From Clostridium_AW malenominatum (GTDB taxonomy: Bacteria > Bacillota > Clostridia > Clostridiales > Clostridiaceae): a stretch of 24,956 nucleotides of DNA. The stretch's first letter is position 1, and each line of letters starts with the position of its first letter. Under the pieces are notes generated by a model that worked only from the letters and a program-made list of their open reading frames with translations, was not told where the DNA came from and searched no databases. The translations under genes and the position numbers were made by a program. Positions 16,445-22,601 of this stretch are shown piece by piece. Location: NCBI RefSeq assembly GCF_039521365.1, contig NZ_BAAACF010000008.1, positions 1 through 24,956 on the forward strand. Direction: 5' to 3'.

Positions 16445-17470
16445 CTATTTATTTAATCTTTCTCTTATTAATTCTGCCCTATACACTCCATTTTCCTTAT
16501 GGAGAATCTTCTTATTAAATATTTTTTCCATCATAGAAGGTTGAGTATCTACAATTAGATTATTTAAAATATGTTTATCTATATCAGTTATTATACCTAA
16601 TTCTACTCCAAAGCGTACGTTTGACAATAAACTTAAACATTCAGAAGAACTCATAATATAAGCAGATTTTAGCGTACCATACGCTCTAAATATTCTATCT
16701 TTTAGCTCATATTCATAAACACTTAATAATTTATCTCTAGCCATCTTCTCTTGAGTGATTATATGATTTACAACCCCTTTTAAATTATCCAATATTTCTT
16801 TCTCATTTAATCCTAGAGTTATTTGATTTGATATTTGATACATATTACCACTAGATTTAGAGCCTTCTCCATATAACCCTCTGATAGTCATTCCAACTTG
16901 AGTAAGAGCATTTAAAACACCATTCATCTCATTATTCATTGACAAAGCTGGCAAATGAATCATTACTGAAGCTCTAAGACCAGTTCCTATATTGGTAGGA
17001 CAAGCTGTAATATATCCAAGTTGTTCACTATAAGCATAACTTAGTTTTTCTTCTAATAAATCATCAATTTTATTTGCTTCTTCATATGCTTCTTCTAGAT
17101 TTAAACCCTCTACTATGCACTGTATTCTTAAATGATCTTCTTCATTTATCATTATACTTATCGTCTCTTCATTGTTTAATATAAATCCCGCTTTTTTATA
17201 ATTTGAAATTAATTTATTGCTAACTAAATGCTTATCTAAATAAATGTAGTTATCTAAAATATCGTTTTTCCAAAGATAATACGTTCTATAATTTTCTTCT
17301 CTTTCAGAAGATGTATATATGGCATCTTCCACCACATTTATTAAATCTCTTCCCTCTTCTTCGTTTAATTTATGAGGAAAGTATAAATTTTTAATATTTC
17401 TAGCAAGTCTTATTCGGCTACTAATTACTATTTCTTTATTATCTCCAGATGAAACTAACCAGTTATTCAC
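16445..17470 (-). CDS. mcsB: Protein arginine kinase McsB
   Basis: A phosphagen-kinase-like protein of 341 residues that phosphorylates arginine on damaged proteins and on CtsR, marking them for ClpC-ClpP. Conserved kinase blocks are ISSRIRLARN (16-25), INEEDHLRIQ (108-117) and the active loop CPTNIGTGLRASV (157-169). It is a little shorter than Bacillus McsB, about 363 residues. The C-terminal phosphoarginine-binding motif RDxxRA of Bacillus appears as NGVYRA (327-332), so the first two key residues look replaced. The start is GTG, two bases after the mcsA stop, with GGGGAGG inside mcsA, suggesting translational coupling with its activator. Confidence 0.94.
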   Translation of the reverse strand: MNNWLVSSGDNKEIVISSRIRLARNIKNLYFPHKLNEEEGRDLINVVEDAIYTSSEREENYRTYYLWKNDILDNYIYLDKHLVSNKLISNYKKAGFILNNEETISIMINEEDHLRIQCIVEGLNLEEAYEEANKIDDLLEEKLSYAYSEQLGYITACPTNIGTGLRASVMIHLPALSMNNEMNGVLNALTQVGMTIRGLYGEGSKSSGNMYQISNQITLGLNEKEILDNLKGVVNHIITQEKMARDKLLSVYEYELKDRIFRAYGTLKSAYIMSSSECLSLLSNVRFGVELGIITDIDKHILNNLIVDTQPSMMEKIFNKKILHKENGVYRAELIRERLNK

Positions 17471-17472
17471 TT

Positions 17473-18000
17473 TTATACCTCCCCTTCATTTAATTTCTGA
17501 AGTTCTTTTATCATGTCTCTTAGTTCCGCTGCCTTTTCATATTGCTCATTTTCAATACATTCCCTTAACTCTTCTTTAAATATATCTATTTTCTTCTTTT
17601 GCAAAAGATGGCTACCAGCCCTCTTAGGTATTTTTCCAGTATGTTCTACATTGCTTTGTACTCTTTTAATAACTGGCATAAATATATTACTTAAATTTTC
17701 ATAACACTCACTACATCCAACTAAGCCTTTCTTTCGAAAATCAGTATAGGTAGTACCACAATTACTACACTTAACTTCAATGGTATCCTCTTGCTTAACT
17801 GGTTGATTAATATAATCCATTATTCCACTTAATATATTTTGAAAGGCGAATGGAGAAGATAAATTCATATCCACAGGCAAATCAAAACCACTCATTTCTT
17901 TTGCACAATTTTCACATAAATTATGCTGACTTTTAGTTCCATTCACTACTTGAGTTAAATGAACGTTAGCATCATTTTTATTGCACCTTTCACATAACAT
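17473..18000 (-). CDS. mcsA: McsA, zinc-finger activator of the McsB arginine kinase
   Basis: A 175-residue protein with two zinc-binding pairs per finger: C3-C6 with C29-C32, and C78-C81 with C96-C99. A C-terminal UVR domain covers about 135-170 (FKEELRECIENEQYEKAAELRDMIKEL). McsA binds and stimulates McsB and has also been linked to metal stress. The ATG follows GGGGGTGA. It lies between ctsR and mcsB in the standard Firmicute order. Length is close to the Bacillus protein. Confidence 0.93.
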   Translation of the reverse strand: MLCERCNKNDANVHLTQVVNGTKSQHNLCENCAKEMSGFDLPVDMNLSSPFAFQNILSGIMDYINQPVKQEDTIEVKCSNCGTTYTDFRKKGLVGCSECYENLSNIFMPVIKRVQSNVEHTGKIPKRAGSHLLQKKKIDIFKEELRECIENEQYEKAAELRDMIKELQKLNEGEV

Positions 18001-18058
18001 AAAATCACCCCCTGGATTTAATTGAAATAATTCCCATAATAATTATATCATATATAAT

Positions 18059-18520
18059 CTATTCTAATAAAAGCATGACTAGCATATTTTTCAATATATC
18101 TGCCCTTATTCTGTTTCTATGCTCCATGCAAGAACTAAGTGTTCTATCGTTTATACCTACCTTTATAAGATTCCCTTCTCTTTCTGTTATAATACTTCTT
18201 TTAACAAGATTATCTATTATTTGAGATGCACTATAAAAGGTAATGCTGTCTCCTATATTTTTACTAATTATATTTAAAAAATAATCATTTTTATTTATAT
18301 CAATATACTTTATTACAATACATCCACCACCACCCCTTTTACTTTCTATATAATATCCCTTATCCGTAGTAAAACGTGTGGTCAATACATAATTAATTTG
18401 AGAAGGAGCACAACTAAAATAATTTGCCAATTCATTTCTTTGAATTTGCAATTCCCCTTCTCCTGTATTTTCTAACATATCTTTTATAAATTCTTCTATA
18501 ATATCTGACAATCTAGCCAT
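18059..18520 (-). CDS. ctsR: CtsR, repressor of class III heat-shock (clp) genes
   Basis: A 153-residue winged-helix repressor that starts MARLSDIIEEFIKDML, as the family does. The DNA-binding part includes QIQRNELANYFSCAPSQINYVL (25-46), and the glycine-rich wing is KRGGGGC (61-67), the loop that senses temperature; R62 is the position phosphorylated by McsB in Geobacillus CtsR. An ATG at 18532 would add four residues, but its AGGTG codons form the ribosome binding site for the ATG at 18520, so I take the latter. It heads the operon and, through the site at 18537-18553, represses itself and mcsA, mcsB and clpC. Confidence 0.95.
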   Translation of the reverse strand: MARLSDIIEEFIKDMLENTGEGELQIQRNELANYFSCAPSQINYVLTTRFTTDKGYYIESKRGGGGCIVIKYIDINKNDYFLNIISKNIGDSITFYSASQIIDNLVKRSIITEREGNLIKVGINDRTLSSCMEHRNRIRADILKNMLVMLLLE

Positions 18521-18536
18521 ATTACACCTCATTGAC

Positions 18537-18553
18537 TTTGACTTTCTTTGACT
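18537..18553 (-). promoter_or_regulatory. CtsR operator
   Basis: The minus strand reads AGTCAAAGAAAGTCAAA, an exact fit to the known CtsR heptad repeat (A/G)GTCAAA-NAN-(A/G)GTCAAA. It lies just after the -10 of the ctsR promoter, at about +2 to +18, where bound CtsR would block RNA polymerase. A third, imperfect heptad AGTCAAT follows at 18531-18537. Confidence 0.95.
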
Positions 18554-18561
18554 TTAATATA

Positions 18562-18590
18562 ATATTAAAACTTTTCATACAAACACTCAA
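18562..18590 (-). promoter_or_regulatory. Sigma-A promoter of ctsR-mcsA-mcsB-clpC
   Basis: Minus strand -35 TTGAGT (18585-18590), 17-base spacer, -10 TAATAT (18562-18567), with a start expected near 18555. The spacing from this promoter to the CtsR operator supports the call. A second TATATT lies 5 bases further down and could serve as an alternative -10. Confidence 0.65.
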
Positions 18591-18689
18591 TAACTGAATT
18601 TTGGGTTTTAATAATAATATATCCTATTTAAATCACATTTCTCTCTCTATCTTATTTTAACAAAGAATATCATTAATTATTATTAAATC

Positions 18690-18734
18690 TAAAAATACGA
18701 TATACTAATTATTTAGAACTAGCATATCGTATTT
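18690..18734 (-). terminator. Intrinsic terminator of the alaX operon
   Basis: An 11-bp stem, AAATACGATAT (minus strand 18724-18734) with ATATCGTATTT (18693-18703), extended by a partial pairing CTA/TAG inside the loop and followed by TTTTTAG. It begins 7 bases past the alaX stop and precedes the ctsR promoter. The stem is AT-rich but long. Confidence 0.75.
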
Positions 18735-18741
18735 ATTAATA

Positions 18742-19920
18742 TTAATTATACTCTGAAACTAATTCCTTAATGAAGGTAGCAAATCTCAGCAAATCATTTT
18801 TATTCTCAAAGGTTGCTTGAGCTTGGTTAACTCCTCCCCCACCTTTACCATTGTATTTGCTTAAAAATTCCTTGAGAACTTTACCACAATTTAAGTTTTC
18901 AAATAAATTATTTGAAAACAATAACTTATTTTCTTTTTCACTAATCAATATATTTACTTTTTTAGAATTCTCTAGTATCCTCCTATTAATTATTTGGATA
19001 TCTTCAAAGGTTTTCTCATCAAAACTTACTTCTATCAATTCTTTTTCATTTTCCTTTATTATTTGTTGTGCAACATACAAATATAAGCTTTCTTTTAAAT
19101 CTTTAATTTGTTTTGTTAACCCTTTTATTTCATTTATATCAGCCTTTGCTTTATTTACTATTTCATTTTCAATCATAGAGTAATGTCTAGTTAGAGACAC
19201 CACTATATTGTGTTTGCTTTGAAAATCTTCTAAAGCTTTTTTCCCACATTTAAAATATATTCTTGTCATTCCCTTGTATTTTTCAGTTTTGATTATTTTT
19301 ATTAACCCTATTTCTCCTGTATTTCTAACATGAGTCCCACAACATGCTATTTTATCTATATTTTCTATTTGAACAATTCTTATATCCTTATCTATCTTAC
19401 ACTCTTTCCTCAATGCTACTTTTTCAATTTCATCTTTTTGTATTATGTAATCTTCTATGGGAATATTTTCATAAACATATTTATTAGCTAAATTTTCAAT
19501 TTCCAAAATCATCTCTTCTGTAAGATTAGATATGGTATTATCTATAGTTACATAGTCTTCTCCCATGTGAAATCCGTCATTATGAGTTTGAAATAAACTA
19601 TATAATACTCCTGACAACAAGTGCTCCCCAGAATGTTGTTGCATGAAATTAAACCTTCTATCAAAGTTTAGTCTACATTTAACCCTTTTATTTTCTGGTT
19701 TTTTATTTACAACATGATAAATGATATTATTTTCTTCAAAAACATAATTTACTTCTATACCATCTATATACCCTATATCCGATGGCTGCCCTCCTCCTTC
19801 TGGATAGAATGCAGTTTTATCTAATACTATAAAAAAAGAATCCTCCTTTTCTATAACATCAGTGACTATACTTTCCCATTCCTTGAGATAAGGGTTTTCA
19901 TAAAATAATTTATATGTCAT
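18742..19920 (-). CDS. Alanyl-tRNA editing protein, long form (AlaX-L) with DHHA1 domain
   Basis: A 392-residue relative of the alanyl-tRNA synthetase editing region, lacking the aminoacylation domain. The TRASH-like editing site has zinc ligands H96 and H100 (HSGEH) and C193 or C194 with H197 (CCGTHV). An N-terminal barrel (about 1-85, FYPEGGGQPSD) precedes it. A coiled-coil-like segment (about 215-270) leads to a C-terminal DHHA1 domain with the GKGGGGVNQAQA motif near 355-370. It hydrolyses Ser-tRNA(Ala), and probably Gly-tRNA(Ala), in trans. Start ATG with GAGGTG upstream. It is the last gene of the unit that starts at 21809. Confidence 0.9.
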   Translation of the reverse strand: MTYKLFYENPYLKEWESIVTDVIEKEDSFFIVLDKTAFYPEGGGQPSDIGYIDGIEVNYVFEENNIIYHVVNKKPENKRVKCRLNFDRRFNFMQQHSGEHLLSGVLYSLFQTHNDGFHMGEDYVTIDNTISNLTEEMILEIENLANKYVYENIPIEDYIIQKDEIEKVALRKECKIDKDIRIVQIENIDKIACCGTHVRNTGEIGLIKIIKTEKYKGMTRIYFKCGKKALEDFQSKHNIVVSLTRHYSMIENEIVNKAKADINEIKGLTKQIKDLKESLYLYVAQQIIKENEKELIEVSFDEKTFEDIQIINRRILENSKKVNILISEKENKLLFSNNLFENLNCGKVLKEFLSKYNGKGGGGVNQAQATFENKNDLLRFATFIKELVSEYN

Positions 19921-19937
19921 TTTTTCACCTCATAAGT

Positions 19938-20564
19938 TTAAAGTTTGCAATCATCCTCAAAATGGGATATGTCTGCCCTTAATAATATATCCTTACTACT
20001 ATCCCCTATTTTTATAATACTTAAGCTTGTAGGATAAATATATGTTTCATCCCAGAAATTTTCTAATCCAATTCCTTCTATGTTTAGTAAGATAGATTTT
20101 AAAGTAATAGTATGTGTTACTATTAATAAATTTTTTCCACTATGAGTATTTACTATATCATCTATAAAAGAAGATGTCCTAAATAAAACATCATTGAAAG
20201 TTTCCCCTTCTACAGGCATATACTTATTAGGTTCATTGAAAAAGTTATATAAATCTGATTCATATATAGATCCAATATCCTTTCTAAGCATTCCTTCCCA
20301 TTTACCCATATTTATTTCTTTTAACCTGTCATCAAAAATTATAGGAATATTTTTATCTCCTTTAAGTATCTCCGCTGTATGTTTAGCTCGTCCTATTGGA
20401 CTTGAATATATAATGTCAATATCTAGTTTTTGTAACTTATTGCCTAGCAACTGAGCTTGTGATAAACCTCTATCGTTAAGAGGAGAATCCTTCCACCCTT
20501 GCATTCTTCCTTCGCTATTCCAAAGAGTTTCTCCATGTCTAGTTAAATATATAGTTGTACTCAA
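19938..20564 (-). CDS. Histidine phosphatase superfamily protein (phosphoglycerate mutase-like)
   Basis: A 208-residue protein with the branch signature LTRHGETLWNSEGRMQGWKDSPL (7-29), where H10 is the phosphorylated histidine. A second active histidine lies in LLIVTHTITLKSIL near residue 150, and the acid/base glutamate in KEINMGKWEGM near residue 87-97. This family includes cofactor-dependent phosphoglycerate mutase, CobC and broad-range sugar phosphatases. The length and WEGM pattern favour a phosphatase of the GpmB/PhoE/CobC kind over a glycolytic mutase, but substrate cannot be set from sequence. Its TTG start overlaps the glucokinase stop by 4 bases (TTGA), implying coupled translation and possibly a sugar phosphate substrate. 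Confidence 0.85.
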   Translation of the reverse strand: MSTTIYLTRHGETLWNSEGRMQGWKDSPLNDRGLSQAQLLGNKLQKLDIDIIYSSPIGRAKHTAEILKGDKNIPIIFDDRLKEINMGKWEGMLRKDIGSIYESDLYNFFNEPNKYMPVEGETFNDVLFRTSSFIDDIVNTHSGKNLLIVTHTITLKSILLNIEGIGLENFWDETYIYPTSLSIIKIGDSSKDILLRADISHFEDDCKL

Positions 20565-21520
20565 AATTCTATTCCCTCCTCTGTTAATGCTAAAGCAACA
20601 GCTCCCATTACTCCTGCATCTACACCTAGCTTCGGTGGAACTATTTCACAAGATTCTGCCATAACTTTAAAACATCTCTTATTAACAACTTCTTTTACAG
20701 AATTAAATACAATATCTCCTGCCTTTGTTACTCCACCGCCTATAACAATCATTTCTGGATCAAAACTAGTCACTAAATTTGCTATACAAATTCCTAAATA
20801 ATTTAAACTCTTTTTAATTATATCCTGTGCTATTTTGTCCCCATTTTTTCCTTCTTTAAATACTTCATAGGAAGTTATATTTTCATAATTGCTTAAAGAA
20901 GTTATTTCTCCCTTATCAACTGCTTCCCTTCCTTGTCTTCCAATAGCGGTCCCAGATGCTAAGGCTTCTGCACATCCATAATTACCACAATTGCATTTAG
21001 CGCCATTTGGTTCCACTGTCATATGACCTATTTCCAATGCATTATATGTGCTTCCTCTATATAGCTTGCCATTTAGAATTCCTCCTCCACCTATGCCCGT
21101 ACTTACAGTAACATAAATCATATTGTTAGTACCTTTTCCCGCTCCAAATAGAAATTCTCCTATAGCCGCAACGTTAGCATCGTTATCAAGATATGTAGGC
21201 ACACTATACTTCTTAAATATTGGATTTACTATATTAAAGTTCTTAAATGGTAAATTAGGTGTAGTAATAATAATTCCTTTTTTTGAGTCTAACGGTCCTG
21301 GCGATCCTATGCCTATAGCCATCACTTCTTCAATAGAGATATCCTTAATATCTAATACCTTGTTAATTGTAATCATAATTCTTTCTAATACTACTTCTTC
21401 TCCTTTAAAAGCATCTGTAGAAATTGTATATTGACTTACCACATCTCCTTTTAAATTTGATAATACAGTATTAATTTTAGTTCCTCCTAAATCAATGCCT
21501 ACTATATAATTTTTAAACAT
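20561..21520 (-). CDS. glcK: ROK-family glucokinase
   Basis: A 319-residue sugar kinase of the ROK family. The phosphate loop is GIDLGGTKIN (8-17), the catalytic aspartate is within YLDNDANVA (110-118), and the second phosphate motif is TVSTGIGGGGILNGKLYRG (138-156). The ROK zinc site is H166 (EIGHMTVEPNG) with C176, C178 and C183 in KCNCGNYGCAEALASG. No N-terminal helix-turn-helix is present, so it is a kinase rather than a NagC-like repressor. Glucose is the most likely substrate, by family; other hexoses are possible. ATG after GGGGGAAG. It follows the small gene at 21552 by 31 bases and overlaps the phosphatase gene. Confidence 0.9.
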   Translation of the reverse strand: MFKNYIVGIDLGGTKINTVLSNLKGDVVSQYTISTDAFKGEEVVLERIMITINKVLDIKDISIEEVMAIGIGSPGPLDSKKGIIITTPNLPFKNFNIVNPIFKKYSVPTYLDNDANVAAIGEFLFGAGKGTNNMIYVTVSTGIGGGGILNGKLYRGSTYNALEIGHMTVEPNGAKCNCGNYGCAEALASGTAIGRQGREAVDKGEITSLSNYENITSYEVFKEGKNGDKIAQDIIKKSLNYLGICIANLVTSFDPEMIVIGGGVTKAGDIVFNSVKEVVNKRCFKVMAESCEIVPPKLGVDAGVMGAVALALTEEGIEF

Positions 21521-21551
21521 TAATCTTCCCCCATAGTACGTTTTTATTATA

Positions 21552-21809
21552 TTATATCATAGTATTAGGATAATCCTTATCTCTTTTAGTAGCCAATATG
21601 TAGTGACTATTATTTTCTATATTTTGTTTTTTTACTATATTAAAACCCTTTTCCTTTAACATGCTACATAAAATATCAAAGTCTTCTTTTTCTCCCCTTA
21701 AATTTATAGTTAAATTATCATTTTCATTAACTATTTCCATATAATCATATATACTGCTATAATCTGAAAGTTCTATAGAGCCGATAATATCTAATTTGTA
21801 ATCTGACAT
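21552..21809 (-). CDS. Small uncharacterised protein, first gene of the glucokinase unit
   Basis: An 85-residue acidic, soluble protein beginning MSDYKLDIIGSIELSDYSSI. I do not recognise a family. The alternating strand and helix pattern (LDIIGSIEL, NLTINLRG, EDFDILCSMLKEKGFNIVKK, YILATK) suggests a compact alpha/beta fold, perhaps ACT-like, which is a guess. The upstream ATG at 21815 touches the AGGAGG ribosome binding site, leaving no spacing, so the ATG at 21809, 7 bases downstream of that site, is the likely start. A single cysteine lies in DILCSML. Its place ahead of glcK hints at shared regulation only. Confidence 0.8.
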   Translation of the reverse strand: MSDYKLDIIGSIELSDYSSIYDYMEIVNENDNLTINLRGEKEDFDILCSMLKEKGFNIVKKQNIENNSHYILATKRDKDYPNTMI

Positions 21810-21859
21810 AAACATTCCTCCTCTGGATTTATAATTATTTTTTGTTAAATGCAGTTAAA

Positions 21860-21888
21860 TATACATATATAACTCTATATTTACTCAA
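21860..21888 (-). promoter_or_regulatory. Possible promoter of the glcK unit
   Basis: Minus strand TTGAGT (21883-21888), 17-base spacer, TGTATA (21860-21865). The -10 is imperfect and the region is AT-rich, so this is only the best candidate in the 169-base divergent gap. Confidence 0.4.
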
Positions 21889-21904
21889 GTTTAAAAAAGA
21901 TTAT

Positions 21905-21933
21905 TTCAATTTTTAGTAAATAAATGATACAAT
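21905..21933 (+). promoter_or_regulatory. Probable promoter of rubrerythrin
   Basis: Plus strand -10 TACAAT (21928-21933) with a weak -35 TTCAAT (21905-21910) and 17-base spacing; the start would be near 21940, about 39 bases before the ATG. A weak -35 often means an activator or a regulated promoter, but no operator is convincing here. Confidence 0.45.
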
Positions 21934-21978
21934 GTAGCTATATTGGTTAAATAACTATAATTAAGGAGGAATTTCATT

Positions 21979-22563
21979 ATGAATTCATTAAAAGGTACTA
22001 AAACAGCAGAAAATTTAATGAAATCTTTTGCTGGAGAATCACAAGCGCGTACTAGATATACATACTATGCTTCTCAAGCGAAAAAAGAAGGATATGTTCA
22101 AATAAGCAACATTTTTCTAGAAACTGCTGAAAATGAAAAAGAGCATGCTAAAAGATTTTTTAAATTTTTAAATGAACAACTTGAAGGTCAAGAAATTAAT
22201 ATTGAAGCTTCTTTCCCTGTAGGATTAAGCAATACTGCAAAGAACCTTGAATATGCAGCTAATGGTGAAAACGAAGAATGGACAGACCTATATCCTGAAT
22301 TTGCCAACATAGCAGATGAGGAAGGGTTCCCAGAAATAGCTAAGGCTTTCAGAAAAATAGCTGAAGTAGAATTAAGACATGAAAACAGATTTAGAAAATT
22401 GTTATCCAATATAGAAAATGATTCAGTATTTAAAAAAGAAGAAACTCAATTATGGAAATGTAATAACTGTGGATATATTCACGAAGGAACTTTTGCTCCT
22501 CAATTATGTCCTGCTTGTGTACATCCTCAATCTTATTTTGAAGTATTTGTTGAAACATATTAA
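21979..22563 (+). CDS. rbr: Rubrerythrin, peroxide reductase
   Basis: A 194-residue non-haem iron protein that reduces hydrogen peroxide to water in anaerobes. The ferritin-like four-helix part (1-140) supplies diiron ligands E20, E53 with H56 (ENEKEH), E97 and E100 (GENEE), and E131 with H134 (ELRHE). The C-terminal rubredoxin-like domain has C161, C164, C177 and C180 (CNNCGY and CPAC), which hold one iron for electron entry. All ligands expected for an active enzyme are present. Strong AAGGAGGAA ribosome binding site. It is on the plus strand, divergent from the glcK unit and convergent with the EF-G-like gene, and likely monocistronic. Confidence 0.96.
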   Translation: MNSLKGTKTAENLMKSFAGESQARTRYTYYASQAKKEGYVQISNIFLETAENEKEHAKRFFKFLNEQLEGQEINIEASFPVGLSNTAKNLEYAANGENEEWTDLYPEFANIADEEGFPEIAKAFRKIAEVELRHENRFRKLLSNIENDSVFKKEETQLWKCNNCGYIHEGTFAPQLCPACVHPQSYFEVFVETY

Positions 22564-22601
22564 AACTATGCCCTGTAAAAGTTACAGGGCATAGTTTTTT
22601 T
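22562..22601. terminator. Shared two-way terminator of rbr and the EF-G-like gene
   Basis: A perfect 17-bp inverted repeat (22562-22578 with 22582-22598) closing a 3-base loop, with GCCCTG in the middle of the stem. On the plus strand it ends in seven T; on the minus strand the left arm supplies the T run. The rbr stop overlaps its left edge and the minus-strand gene stops at 22600-22602, so both convergent genes end on it. Confidence 0.93.

Noticed and set aside
21829..21843. PerR-box-like TTATAATTATTTTTT near rubrerythrin
   Set aside because: It matches 12 of 15 positions of the known PerR palindrome, but the right half is only a T run, it lies about 75 bases upstream of the rbr promoter within the opposite gene's leader, and chance matches are expected in such AT-rich DNA.
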